A stretch of 64,000 nucleotides of DNA from Antilocapra americana (GCA_007570785.1 ML664174.1:3592828-3656827); one strand, 5' to 3'. Numbered from the stretch's first letter, positions 47,846-58,903 are shown. The notes: generated from the letters alone by a model not told the origin. Numbers and translations are program-made.

Positions 47846-48257
47846 AAACAGACGAAAGAACACAGGCAGGAGAAATGGAGTTAATGATTCTGAGGGTAAG
47901 ACTCCTTCCTTATGCACCTCTAAACCATTTCCAGAATGGTTTCCAGGGTACAGGAGAAACAGAGGCCCAAAACCAGAGGTGTTAAAAATCTTCCTAAAGG
48001 CAAGGACAGAGGACAGAGGCACAAATCTGGGCCATACTTGAGACTTCAACTGCCAGTTTCCAGCACATTCCATAGGCTACCAATGCTGGTTCAATTCAGT
48101 CACCTAATAAAACCTGCCCTCCAATGGCCCCGGTAAAATCTTACTACTAACTGATGTTTGGTTTTGTTCTGAAATCAGAAGACAAGAGAGAGAAGACCAG
48201 CAATCTATTCATGAAATTCCAACCACAGCCTAAATATGGTGCAACTGTACATGACTT
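47846..48257. other. Single-copy spacer
   Basis: Nothing recognised. Confidence 0.5.
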
Positions 48258-48264
48258 AAACGTC

Positions 48265-49356
48265 AAGTTCAGTTCAGTCGCTCAGTCATGTCCAACTCTT
48301 TGAGACCCCATGAATCGCAGCACGCCAGGCCCCCCGTCCATCACCAACTCCCAGAGTCCACCCAAACCCATGTCCGTCGAGTCAGTGATGCCATCCAACC
48401 ATCTCATCCTCTGTCGTCCCCTTCTCCTCCTGCCCCCAATCCTTCCCAGCATTAGGGTCTTTTCCAATGAGTCAACTTCACATGAGGTGGCCAAAGTACT
48501 GGAGTTTCAGCTTCAACATCAGTCCTTCCAATGAACACCCAGGACTGATCTCCTTTAGTATGGACTGGTTGGATCTCCCTGCAGTCCAAGGGACTCTTAA
48601 GAGTCTTCTCCAACACCACAGTACACAAGTATCAATTCTTCGGCACTCAGCTTTCTTTATAGTCCAATTCTCACATCCATACATGACTACTGGAAAAACC
48701 ATAACCTCGACTAGACGGACCTTTGTTAGCAAAGTAATGTCTCTGCTTTTCAATATGCTATCTAGGTTGGTCATAACTTTCCTTCCAAGGAGTAAGCGTC
48801 TTTTAATTTCATGGCTGCAATCACCATCTGCAGTGATTCTGGAGCCCCCCAAAATAAAGTCTGACACTGTTTCCACTGTTTCCCCATCTATTTGCCATGA
48901 AGTGATGGGACCAGATGCCATGATCTTAGTTTTCTGAATGTTGAGCTTTAAGCCAATTTTTTCACTCTCCTCTTTCACTTTCATCAAGAGGCTTTTTAGT
49001 TCCTCTTCACTTTCTGCCATAGGATGGTGTCATCTGCATATCTGAGGTTATTGATATTTCTCCCGGCAATCTTTATTCCAGCTGGTGCTTCTTCCAGCCC
49101 AGCATTTCTCATGATGTACTCTGCATACAAGTTAAATAAGCAAGGAGACAACATACAGCCTTGATGTACTCCTTTTCCTATTTGGAACCAGTCTGTTGTT
49201 CCATGTCCAGTTCTAACTGTTTCTTCCTGACCTGCATACAGGTTTCTCAAGAGACAGATCAGATGGTCTGGTATTCCCATCTCTTTCAGAATTTTCCACA
49301 GTTTGTTGTGATCCACAGAGTCAAAGGCTTTGGCACAGTCAATAAAGCAGAAATAG
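48265..49356 (-). mobile_element. 5'-truncated BovB LINE, antisense, with short target duplication
   Basis: The reversed BovB 3' end ('gttcagttcagtcgctcagt') lies at the left and truncated reverse-transcriptase text at the right ('tcaaaggctttggcacagtc'). 'aaacgtc' flanks it at 48258-48264 and 49357-49363. Low divergence makes it one of the younger BovB copies here. Confidence 0.94.
48282..49355 (-). pseudogene. BovB reverse transcriptase, nearly continuous, one frameshift in the palm
   Basis: On the minus strand, 48996-49316 (106 codons) carries 'GKGVHQGCMLSPCLFNLY' and the intact catalytic box 'LRYADDTILW'. 48478-49020 (180 codons) continues from 'MAESEEELKSLLMKVK' to 'KLQYFGHLM'. 48282-48494 adds the basic C-terminus ('[16 protein letters not shown]'). 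The first two are separated only by a single-base deletion just after the catalytic box, near 49021-49030. N-terminal reverse transcriptase and endonuclease are absent through truncation, so it was dead on arrival. Confidence 0.93.
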
Positions 49357-49363
49357 AAACGTC

Positions 49364-49795
49364 TAATCAGTGATAAAATGTCAAGCCCTTTTAAAGAATT
49401 TCTATCACGGGTTAGGAAAGGAGAATAATACTATTCCAAAAGGAAGGACCAAGACATCCTGGGAAGCTTAAATACCACTCCACCACCTGGGGTCAGAATG
49501 GCAGGGGTTGGGGGAGGTACAGCGGGGGGGGGGGGGGTTGTTGTTAAAACTAGTAAAAACCTCAAAAGATGGGTCTCCATAAAAAGAAAACAAAGAAAAG
49601 ATACTGTATTTATCTTCTCAAAAACTCAGAAATAACTACATTGTAACTGCATATCCAGAGTCTACTGAGGTCTTTAATCAGTCACACTGCCTGGAGAAGT
49701 CTTCTGATTATCACTAATGATTTTGTGACCTTAGTTCACGTTTTCTAAGTTTATCTTTACACTGCAGTAAGTTTTTCCACTGTAGAGTATAAATT
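49364..49795. other. Single-copy spacer with a G-run
   Basis: Contains 14 consecutive G at 49524-49537 followed by a short TTG repeat. No gene is seen. Confidence 0.6.
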
Positions 49796-49996
49796 GTTGT
49801 TGTTGTTGTTCAGTCACTCAGTCGTGTCCAACGCTTTGCAACCCCACGACTATACTGTCCATGGAATCCTCCAGGCTAGAAAACTGGAGTGGTTAGCCGC
49901 TGCCTTCTCCAGGGTATCTTCCCAACCCAGGGATTGAACCCAGGTCTCCCGCAATGCAGGCGGATTCCTCACCAGCTGAGCCACCAGGGAAGCCCA
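49796..49996 (-). mobile_element. Bov-tA SINE, antisense
   Basis: A GTT-rich start (reversed tail), 'cactcagtcgtgtccaacgc', and an end at 'agctgagccaccagggaagc'. Confidence 0.95.
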
Positions 49997-50924
49997 GGAG
50001 GACATGTGGGGGATGGTACAAAGATAATTCAAAACTCAGTCAAGTTCTATGTTGCAGCTTAAAACTGGGCACCATACAAAAAGGTTAATAAATGTAAAAT
50101 CATCTTGTAAATAAGATAAGCATGTGAAAAGCACACACACAAAGATCAATCCCACTAGATGAAAAGGAAAGGCATTTAAAAGAACTCTTTAGGACCAAGG
50201 CTTTCTTTAACTTTCTTTATGAAAAGCAATCAGGTGCTGTTGAAATCCACATCTGACATTAGAGAGACAAGAAGTTATCCCGAGGAACTTTTCAGTCAGA
50301 ATGACAAACTGAATAAATTAATCCACAGGCACTTGTTTCTTCCATCCTATTGTATTAAGTTTATATGATCACAAGGCGAGCAGTCATAATCCTTGAGAAT
50401 TAAAAGAGAAAAGCCCAGCTTTAGAGGAAATTTAAAATCTAAAAAAATAAAAATAAAAAAATAAGAAAAAAATGTGTTACTTTAATATCAAAAAGAGAAA
50501 ACCTTGAAACCCATTAAAAAGTTTCATTGTAAACGTGCAGACAATGAATTTTGGGTAAAAATCTATATGCCCATTTGAAAAATAAATCCTCCCAAGCTAA
50601 CCTAATTTCTTGTTATTGAGACAACCCACTTACTGAGTGATTACAGGACTTGAATTTTTTAACATTAACAAACTTGACAACTGGTGAAGACACAAGAAAA
50701 ATATTCTTCCCAGAAAAGTACATACCAGTAGTTCTTTGATCCTAAGTTGTACAAACAAGTTCTTATTCTTGCTTTCCCTGTAACTCTAAGCATAAAACTT
50801 CTATACACAGTCAAGCAAATAAAGTGACTGAAAGAAAAGGCTAAAGGGGTGATGACAAGAGAAATAAGTCCTTTTACAGGCTTATCATCATCATGAAGCT
50901 TCCCCATCTCAGTTCAAGTTACCT
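49997..50924. other. AT-rich single-copy spacer
   Basis: An A-rich low-complexity run lies at 50438-50471. Nothing else is recognised. Confidence 0.5.
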
Positions 50925-51240
50925 CTATCTATTCATTTCCTCAAAGCTAAAACCTGGAATTTATTCTCCATCCCTTTCTTTCACATCCCATATCCATTCT
51001 GTCAAGACCTATGAATTCCACCTCCTGAAGACCACCTAGAATTCCTCAGTCCTCCCCACCTCCACGGTCACCACACTGGTCTCAGCCACTGTTCTCTCAA
51101 GACAGCTTCCCCAGATTCCTCATTCATCTTTCTACCCACGATTACTTTCCACAGTGGTCACACTGACTTTTTAAAAACTTGAACTATATTTGATTCCTCT
51201 GCTGAAAATCCCCCAGGACTTTTCATGTTCTGAGATGCTA
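50925..51240 (+). mobile_element. L2 LINE fragment, first part
   Basis: 'accacactggtctcagccac', 'ctgactttttaaaaacttga' and 'cctctgctgaaaatccccca' follow the L2 3' coding region. It resumes at 51735 and 52201 after two insertions. Confidence 0.75.
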
Positions 51241-51727
51241 AGAAAATGTGAAGGGTGTAAGATTTTGCCCTAATTTCAAGTTAACAAGTTACCCTGCCAC
51301 AGTTGTACGGATGCTGGCAGAAGACAGGAGACTTCTGGGTCAGGGACAGGACTTCGTTACCCACAGCCCGGGAAATAGCCAGAGTTTCAGTATTTGGGGG
51401 ATCAGCTTCCCACGAGGTGACTAACACAACACCAGACACAACACCAGGCCAGACAACACCTGCACAGCAGTGGGCTGTTTAGCAGGAGAGGAGCCCTGAG
51501 TTTCATGAACCACGTCTTTAACAATGGGCAGTAAAAGCCCATCTGACCTTTTCCCTAGAGGGAGACAGTGTCTTTACTACACTAGACAACAGGGTGCTCG
51601 ATTATTGCGCTGGAGAGAGACACTCTCTATCTTCCAAGGCTGATGACCATAAAAATTATCCTTGAAAAGGCCATCCAGAACAAGGGTAGACAGTGCGGAA
51701 ACACGAGTGCATGGAAAGCTGTCTCCT
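51241..51727. mobile_element. Unassigned ~490-bp insertion within L2
   Basis: This block is foreign to L2 and lies between two copies of 'gatgcta' (51234-51240 and 51728-51734), as expected of a target duplication. Its composition and size would suit a solo long terminal repeat, but clear TG...CA ends are not visible at the borders, so the class is open. No open frame of note. Confidence 0.5.
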
Positions 51728-51734
51728 GATGCTA

Positions 51735-51841
51735 CAGTGAAATTCAAATTTCTCACCGTGGTCTGCCAGGCCCTACGTAATTGACCCCTTTCTCTTTGAT
51801 TTCACGTGGCCATCTTTGGCACCCTTGTAAACAAGCCAAGC
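51735..51841 (+). mobile_element. L2 LINE fragment, second part
   Basis: 'tctgccaggccctacgtaat' continues the L2 sequence broken at 51240. Confidence 0.75.
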
Positions 51842-52200
51842 TTGGACTACCCTGGCAGTGCAATGGATAAGAATTTCCCTGCCATTGCAGGAGACATGGG
51901 TTCCATCCCTGGTCTGGGAAGATTTCATATGCCGTGGAGCAACTAAGCCTGGGCAGCACAACTCCTGGGCCCCTGCTCCAGGGCCCACAAGCTACAACTC
52001 CTGAGCCCGTGTGTCACAGCTACTGAAGCCCAGGCACCCCAGAGCATGGGATCTGCAAGAAGGAAGCCACTGTAATGAGAAGCCTGCGAAGCTCAATGAA
52101 GAGTAACCCCCACCTGCCACAACTAGAGAAAGAACGTACGCAGCAACAGAGACTCAGTGCAACCAAAAATAAAAGAAATTATTAATTAAAAAAAAAAAAA
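51842..52200 (+). mobile_element. CHR-1 SINE, sense, inserted in L2
   Basis: The head 'ggactaccctggcagtgcaa', B box 'gggttccatccctggtc', CHR-1 body and a terminal A-run (52188-52200) are all present. The L2 sequence resumes immediately after the tail. Confidence 0.9.
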
Positions 52201-52550
52201 CCTCTGCTGCCTCAGGATCTTTGCCTGTATTGGTCTTTTTATCTGAAATGCTCTTTCCCTGGCTTGGATGTCACACCCCAGAAAGACCTTCCTTCATCAA
52301 TCTACCCATACACAATGCGACGCTCATTTATTTCCTTTTGATCACTCTGCTCACTCATTCCCTCAATAAACATTTATTGAGCACCTACTATGTGCTAATC
52401 ATTATTATTACAGGAACAATAATTACCTCATCAACTTATTTACTGACAGTCTTCCTTGAGAGTAGAAACCTTATCTTTAGATTCAGCCACAAAGGCCTAG
52501 AACTTAAAACTGTGCCCTCATGAAAACTCTGCTGAATAAATGAGTAACTA
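52201..52550 (+). mobile_element. L2 LINE fragment, third part (3' end)
   Basis: 'cctcaggatctttgcctgta', 'tgaaatgctctttccctggc', 'aagaccttccttcatcaatc' and a closing 'gctgaataaatgagtaac' are the L2 3' UTR. The 100-codon frame at 52221-52523 is L2 sequence, not a gene. Confidence 0.85.
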
Positions 52551-52686
52551 TTATAACACGAAGTATTGAAATATTTCCAGATAAACATGGGAAAGCAGCA
52601 GAGCACTGAATAAAAGGCATGGAATTAGGAGTAAAAGTCCTAAAGTCAAACCCTGGAGTCATCTTTTGGTGACATGTGAGCAATTC
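52551..52686. other. Short spacer
   Basis: Nothing recognised. Confidence 0.5.
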
Positions 52687-52820
52687 TGCTGCCGCCGCTA
52701 AGTCACTTCAGTCGTGTCCGATTCTGTGCAACCCTATAGACGGCAGCCCCACCAGGCTCCCCAATCCCAGGATTCTCCAGGCAAGAACACTGGAGTGGGC
52801 TGCCATTTCCTTCTCGAAGC
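52687..52820 (-). mobile_element. Bov-A (Bov-A2-type) monomer, antisense
   Basis: 'gccgctaagtcacttcagtc', 'tagacggcagccccaccagg', 'cactggagtgggctgccatt'. There is no tRNA head. Confidence 0.92.
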
Positions 52821-53204
52821 AATTCTACTAAGTTCCTATAAAACGGAGAAAATCTCTCTCCTACTTAATCCATAAGATTACACAAGGATCAAGTGATGGA
52901 ATCTATTTGGAAGCCCTTGCAACACTAAATATAATTTAAAACAAGCAACAAATTGAAAGCTAACAGTCGTTAGGTATTCATTTAACAAGAATATATTAGG
53001 GCCCTACTATGAGGCTGACCCTATTATGGAAATTTATAATAAAAGTGTATAACCTAAAATGAAATTAAACAATGTTTCGTTGCTTAATAAACTTGAAGGG
53101 GAGTCATTTCCCCTCCCCTTTAAATGCCCTATGAACACACCTTAAAAACTTTCAGATAAAAGGTGAGTCACCTTTACCTGTCCCTGATCCCAGAATATCA
53201 TGTT
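52821..53204. other. Single-copy spacer
   Basis: Nothing recognised. Confidence 0.5.
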
Positions 53205-53338
53205 TGTTTACACACACACACACACACACACACACTTATTCAGATTCTTTTCCCTTATAGGTTATTATAAAATACTGAGTAAAATTCCATGTACTGTAAA
53301 GCAGTAGGTCCTTGTTGGTTATCTATATTTTACATATA

Positions 53339-53462
53339 ATATTAGTCACTTCGTTGTGTCCGACTTTTTGCGACCCCATTGGACTGTAGTCCACCAGGCT
53401 CCTCTGTCCATGGAATTCTCTAGGCAAAAATACTGGAGTGGGTTGCCATTTCCTCCTCCAGG
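53339..53462 (-). mobile_element. Bov-A fragment inserted in L1, antisense
   Basis: 'cttcgttgtgtccgactttt' to 'gccatttcctcctccag'. Flanks 'tattttacatata' (53326-53338) and 'tattttatatata' (53463-53475) differ at one base. Confidence 0.93.
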
Positions 53463-53491
53463 TATTTTATATATAGTACGGTGTATATGTT

Positions 53492-53714
53492 GGGCTTCTC
53501 TGGTCGCTAAGTGGTAAAGAATCCACCTGCAACGCAGGAGTCACAGGATACACAGGTTCCATCCCTGGGTCAGGAAGATCCCCCGGAGGAGGGAGCCTGG
53601 CAACCCACTCCAGTATTCTTGCCTGGAGAACCCCATGGACAGAGGAGCCTGGCAGGTTACAGTCCGTGGGGTCACAAAGAGTTAGACAGTACTGAAGCGA
53701 CTGAACACGCACAG
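53492..53714 (+). mobile_element. Bov-tA SINE inserted in L1, sense
   Basis: The head 'gggcttctctggtcgctaag', B box 'ggttccatccctgggt', and body to 'gtactgaagcgactgaacac'. Flanks 'ggtgtatatgtt' (53480-53491) and 'ggtgtacatgtt' (53715-53726) differ at one base. Confidence 0.95.
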
Positions 53715-54085
53715 GGTGTACATGTTAATCTCAAACCTCCTACTCTTACCTCCTCTCTTTCCCCTTTGGGAAAAAAAAAAAAAAAGTTTTTCTTCTATGT
53801 CTGTGGGTCTATTTTTGTTTTGTATGTCTGCTCATTTTTTTTTTAGATTCTACGTATAAAATATCATATGATATCTGTCTTTTTCTGCCTGACTTCACTC
53901 AGTATGACCATCTCTAGGTTCATCCATACTGCTGCAAATGGCATGATTTCACTCTTTTATGACTGAGTAATACTCCATTGTATATATGTACCACATCTTC
54001 TTTATCTGTTCATCTGTCAATGGACACTTCGGTTGCTTCCATGTCTTGGCTATCGTAAACAGTGCTGCAGTGAGCTTAAGTGATA

Positions 54086-54214
54086 TTTAAGCAAGCCATT
54101 CAAATGTCAATTTAGAAAAGTTTTCGACTATATTTAGACAAAGTTGGAAATATATCACTTTTGTCTCCTTTTACTGACTTCATGTGAAGCCAAACAGTCT
54201 CTTCACTGCAACAT
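54086..54214. other. Short spacer
   Basis: Nothing recognised. Confidence 0.5.
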
Positions 54215-54234
54215 GGGTGGGTGGGTGGGTGGGT

Positions 54235-54286
<52 letters not shown>
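54215..54286. repeat. Compound (GGGT)6(GT)24 microsatellite
   Basis: Six GGGT units followed by about 24 GT units. The GGGT part is a classic G-quadruplex motif on the + strand and the GT part can adopt Z-DNA. Probably hypervariable. Confidence 0.98.
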
Positions 54287-54288
<2 letters not shown>

Positions 54289-54467
54289 CGAAGGGAATAT
54301 AAGCTTCATCTTAGAATAAAAAGGGCAGCTTCAGAGTCACCATATCAGGTGGTAAACAGGAAAAAATGATGGTGTGAGCAGGGGAGGGGCACTCTGACTG
54401 CAAACAGGGACAGACAAGGCAAACACGCCACACAGCTGAGGGGGGACCTCCAGTAAACTCATCTTCT

Positions 54468-54600
54468 CTGCTCTGCTGCTAAGTCGCTTCGGTCGTGTCC
54501 GACTATGTGCTACCCCATAGATGGCAGCCCACCAGGCTCCCCCGTCCCTGGGATTCTCCAGGCAAGAACACTGGAGTGGGTTGCCACTGCCTTCTCCCAT
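54468..54600 (-). mobile_element. Bov-A (Bov-A2-type) monomer, antisense
   Basis: 'tgctgctaagtcgcttcggt', 'catagatggcagcccaccag', 'gttgccactgccttctccca'. Confidence 0.93.
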
Positions 54601-55919
54601 CTTCAATGACCTCAAAATAAAATTAGTCAAAATTAAAAGGATATTGCTTCCATGATATCAAATGAAGCATAAACTGATAAAGGTGAGGATTTATGCAACT
54701 TTCTTTAGAAAGGAGGTGAAGTGGGGCATGAGAACCATATGACTAAGATTTCTTTTGGATAAATTTTTCAAATTCAATACACATATACACAAGAGCAGGT
54801 ACATCGTGCTGGTAAAGAGGTGCTTCTAAAAATTAAAATCAAGAAGAAAATATGAAAATGATGGAGAGAAGTACACGGGAGGACTCTTTGGAACTAAGAA
54901 AGACATCCAGGGTAAGTGGGATGCAGACAGATGATCCACAATGTACAGATGAGAAACATCAAAACAGAGATACATACATCTATACACACGCACACACACA
55001 GAGTTATATTCGGTCAGTTTTCATCATACATGTGAAGGTCTCTCAAAAATGCCTCCTTCAATGTTATGTATTTTAAAGATGGCTACTTATTCCAGATCTG
55101 AACTATTCACACAGGCCGCGTTAACCACACATTCACGATGGTAAGTACAAATATAGACTTTCTTTCCAAAAAGTTTACAGCCTAAATTATAGGGCAGGGG
55201 GTGGGGGGAGTAACATAAACAGCAGTAACATAAACCAAAGTGCTGGCAGGTACAAGTTCAGGGATGGCAAAAGAACACATAGGTCAAAGGCCAAGTCAAC
55301 GGCAAGAACAACGAGTAAGTCTCCAATGGGCAAAGAAGAGAAAGAATAAAAGAAACCAGGGGGACAATCAGGACAAGAAAGGCTGCTGTGCACATGGTAT
55401 TTCAGTAAACAAAAACATGGTAACACATTTTAAATACTGAACATATAGAGAAACACTTAAAACTCTACAGGCTGCTGGAAATTTTCCCCAAGAACCGCAG
55501 AAGATGAACTGGCTTTACTGTCTACTCAGTGGCTGTCTTGTAGCTCTGGCCTCATCCTTTATAAAGCCAGGGAGCCAGATGACTACTTCAGCATCATTTC
55601 TGGCATCCATGAACTTGGGTGGGATCAATTATCAAATGATTACAGAGATGACCAATGAATCTCATCATCCTATAACTGTGCTAATCATCAGCACATAGCA
55701 TGTCATTCAAAGTTACAGTTGTGTTGTGGACAGTTACTTTTAAATACAGAAAAGCAAGCATTCATATGAAACTTGGAGGACCTCTTATTCTATCAGGCAG
55801 TTGAAATATAAGGGACTATTGTTTTTAACTTATGATGGTGTTAATGCCTTATGAAGCTTTGTGATCTATTCACTGTAGAGAGAGAGGCAGGTCAGCAGAG
55901 TGAGAGAGTGTGCGTGTGT
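54601..55919. other. Single-copy AT-rich block
   Basis: No gene or named repeat. An imperfect direct repeat 'cagtaacataaac' lies near 55208-55234. A 64-codon frame at 55504-55698 has a hydrophobic N-terminus but no other support. Confidence 0.45.
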
Positions 55920-55975
55920 GTCCCCAGTTTTACTGAAACATACAGTTATGTTGTATTATATTATATTGTATTAGT

Positions 55976-56203
55976 CTGGGGCTTCACTGGTGGCTCAAAT
56001 GGTAAAGAATCCTCTTTCAGTGCAGAAGACCCAAGTTCAACCCCTGGGTCGGTAAGATGCCCTGGAGAAGGGAATGGCTACCCACACTAGTATTCTTGCC
56101 TGGAGAATTTCATGGACAGAACAGCCTGGCAGGCTACAATCCATGGGGTTGCAAGGAGTTGGACACAACTGAGCAACTAACACCTTCACTTTTTCACTTT
56201 TTC
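55976..56203 (+). mobile_element. Bov-tA SINE, sense, with perfect target duplication
   Basis: The head 'ggggcttcactggtggctca', decayed B box 'aagttcaacccctgggt', and body to 'ggacacaactgagcaactaa'. 'attgtattagt' flanks it exactly at 55965-55975 and 56204-56214. Confidence 0.96.
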
Positions 56204-56240
56204 ATTGTATTAGTTTAAGGTGTACAATATAATAATTTGA

Positions 56241-56282
<42 letters not shown>
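56241..56282. repeat. Compound (TG)n(TA)n microsatellite
   Basis: About nine TG units followed by about twelve TA units. The TA part is self-complementary and prone to cruciform formation and slippage. Confidence 0.97.
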
Positions 56283-56390
56283 GTGAAATGATTACCACAG
56301 TTAAGTTTGGTTACCATCTATCACTTCACACGGTTACAAATAAATGAGCATCTATCACAGCAATAGAGGTTACAATTCTAACGGTGAATT

Positions 56391-57704
56391 AAAAAACTTA
56401 ATTTATATACAAAAATAGTTCTGAACTTTCAAATACTACCTAAATTGGAAAATAAGAACCTTCAACAAATCAGTCTAAAGAACTGGATTAAATTTTAGTC
56501 ATTTAATTCCATTTATGCCAAAAGTCTTTCAAGAAAACAAAAATGTTCTTTGTGGGAATTTTCACACTTTTTAAAGCAGAAAACAAACTTTGCCCCTTAG
56601 ACAGTAGAACTGCCTCATCATTTACTTAGACAAGCTGTCCAAACAGGATGAAACAGTGGCTTATACATTTAAAAGGCTGCCTAGATCAAACAAAGTCTGA
56701 ATACCACATCTGGCAAATAATGCCAACAAAGCAACTCTACCAACAAATGGCAGAGAAAGTAGTTCATTCTCTGAACTAACTGGAAGGGGCAGGAGGGCTG
56801 AGGGGTTGCTCATGATGAAAGGCTAGAACCACTCCACACAGTTTCAAACAACCTGCTACAGAGCCTACGCTACCCTAGAGGCAATGAAACTATCAAAGGT
56901 TTATTAGGGATTGTCACAATCAGAACCAAATGTGTGCAAACACAGACAGACAGAGACACATGCATATTTTTCCCCCAAGAAAATTTCAACAGTGAATGGA
57001 ATACAGCCTGGAAGAGAACAGGCACTCAATACAGGAATGCTAATATCAAAATTGTTGCAATTTTCTAGGTGAGAAATGCCCGGAACCTGAGCTAGCTGAG
57101 TGGAACAGAGGAAAGAGGGAATCTGAGAGACTTAGAACACGGACAACACAGGGATGGGTAACATTTCCTAGAACTCTACACATTCGTATCTATTACACTC
57201 AAGTCCACTGAAGAAAACAAAATGATGAGAAAAACAGGAACTGAACAGAAAGAAAATTCACTTTACTTTCTACTAGGATAGGTATTACCAGATGGGGTAA
57301 CTGAGAAAAATAAAATCGAAGTCAACTAAAAATCTCTGTCTTGAAGGACTGGAGAGGTCAGTGGTACTGGTCCAAGGAGGAAATTGCACTGCCATAAAAT
57401 GAATCATACACTACTCTCAAAATGAGTATTTCTACCAAGGTAACACTTAATGAATCGCTGACTTTTAATAGTTCTCTTCAACATGGTCTGAAATCATTCA
57501 TTAGCCACAGAAAGGCTGGTTCAAGAAACAGACTTGGCTCTAAATGGGCATTTTGAAACTTGTCAATTGAGTTTACCTTGAAATTCTATGAGGAAATAGT
57601 TTGAATTTATCAAAAAGATACGAGATAGCCCACAGAAGAAACATTCCAAAAATAGGACTAACTCAAGATTCTCCATCATGAAAAACAGATGCTATAGTTA
57701 GACA
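56391..57704. other. Single-copy AT-rich block
   Basis: No gene or named repeat recognised. Confidence 0.5.
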
Positions 57705-57838
57705 GCAAAGCTGACTCAATGGACATGAATTTGAGCAAACTCCAGGAGAGAAGGGAAGACAGAGGAGCCTAGCGTGCTGCAGTCTATGGGGTTGCAAAGA
57801 GTCAGACATGACCTAGCGACTCAACAACAAACAATGCA
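57705..57838 (+). mobile_element. BovB 3'-terminal fragment, sense
   Basis: 'gctgactcaatggacatgaa', 'gcaaactccaggagagaagg' and 'cagacatgacctagcgactc' are the last ~130 bp of BovB with an AAC tail. The segment before the Bov-A homology shows that it is BovB and not Bov-A. Confidence 0.88.
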
Positions 57839-58119
57839 TTTCATAATAGAATCTAAGGTTCATGCTCCAGTTTAGGAGTTTCAGTATTAACTCATTACAT
57901 CACATTTTCAAAGATAGTAAACCATTTTAAAAACACACAATTTAATACAAGGTAAACCACTGACAATGCTACTTAAAACAACACAAAGGTATACCTACCT
58001 ATACAATGTACTTAGGATTAATGCCTAATACAAGAAAAGACAATTTTTTAGCAAAAATATCATTCCATTTTTACCATACCATCTTTTCTTTCTAACTCAA
58101 ATGGTATAATCAACAACTA
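57839..58119. other. Short spacer
   Basis: Nothing recognised. Confidence 0.5.
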
Positions 58120-58395
58120 AAATTGTAAGATATTTAAAGTGTGCAATGTGATAGTTTTATATATGTATACACTGTGAAAGGATTCCTTCTATTGTGTTAA
58201 TTAGCCATCACTTCACATATTTAGCTTTTTTTCTTCCTGAAAGTAAAATTTTTTTAAAAATTCAATTATTGAAATGAAATTCTGTACCATACAGTGCTAT
58301 TAACTACCGCCACCATATTATACATTTTATCCTCAGAACTTATTCACCTTATAACTGAAAGTTTGTAGCCCATACCACCTGTTTAACATTCAAAA
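58120..58395 (-). mobile_element. L1 3' UTR, antisense
   Basis: 'aagtgtgcaatgtgatagtt', 'taattagccatcacttcaca', 'cataccacctgtttaaca' are reversed L1 3' UTR text, diverged. Confidence 0.7.
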
Positions 58396-58685
58396 TCAGA
58401 GTAACTGACCACTTAGACCAAATCTCTTTATGGAACATGCTAGTTTTGAAAGATTAAGAGAAAAACACACACACACAAAGATCCAAGTCAATGATTCAAA
58501 GTACAGCAAGAAATGAACAAAAGACAATAGTTGGCTGAAGGCATAAAAATTAGGTTAAAAGGAGCAAAAGAGCAAACACTTGTTGAGAGCTTCCTCTAAG
58601 TCAGGCACTGGGCTAAGAAGTGCAGACACTCTCTCCCACCCCATACCCAATGTAGAGTGAGTTTCTGAGTAATTGATGTAAGTAT
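58396..58685. other. Short spacer with MIR-like trace
   Basis: Bases 58567-58625 ('ttcctctaagtcaggcactg') resemble a short antisense MIR end. Confidence 0.45.
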
Positions 58686-58696
58686 TATGAAGGCAG

Positions 58697-58903
58697 GGGC
58701 TTCCCTAGTGGCTCAGCTGGTAAAGAATCTGCCTGCAATGCGGGAGCCCTGGGTTCAATCCCTGGATTGGGAAGATCCTGTGGAGAAGGAAATGGCTACC
58801 CACTCCAGTATGCTTGCCTGGAGAATTCCATGGACGGAGAAGCCTGGTGGGCTACAGTCCGTGGGGTTATGAAGAGATGGACACGACTGAGCGACTAACA
58901 CTT
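58697..58903 (+). mobile_element. Bov-tA SINE, sense, intact polymerase III boxes, target duplication
   Basis: A box 'tggctcagctggt' and B box 'gggttcaatccctgg'. The body ends 'acacgactgagcgactaaca'. Flanks 'tatgaaggcag' (58686-58696) and 'tacgaaggcag' (58904-58914) differ at one base. Confidence 0.96.

Larger units (their letters stand above)
53205..54085 (-). mobile_element. L1 3' end, antisense, carrying two SINE insertions
   Basis: Three L1 pieces (53205-53338, 53463-53491, 53715-54085) join into one continuous reversed L1: 3' UTR ('gcagtaggtccttgttggtt'), then 'ttcactcagtatgaccatct' and 'ggacacttcggttgcttcca'. An (AC)13 run lies at 53210-53235. Confidence 0.92.
55920..56390 (-). mobile_element. 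L1 3' UTR, antisense, carrying a Bov-tA
   Basis: 'ttttactgaaacatacagtt' and 'ttaaggtgtacaatataata' and 'gattaccacagttaagtttg' are reversed L1 3' UTR. The Bov-tA at 55976-56203 and a TG/TA microsatellite interrupt it. Confidence 0.8.

Noticed and set aside
52221..52523. 100-codon frame
   Set aside because: It is the L2 3' UTR read through.
55504..55698. 64-codon frame with a hydrophobic, signal-peptide-like N-terminus
   Set aside because: Short, no family, no cysteine pattern, no splice or promoter support; hydrophobic starts arise often by chance in T-rich DNA.
58697..58770. Possible tRNA gene from matching A and B boxes
   Set aside because: The cloverleaf is not complete and the sequence continues into a Bov-A body; it is the tRNA-derived head of a SINE.
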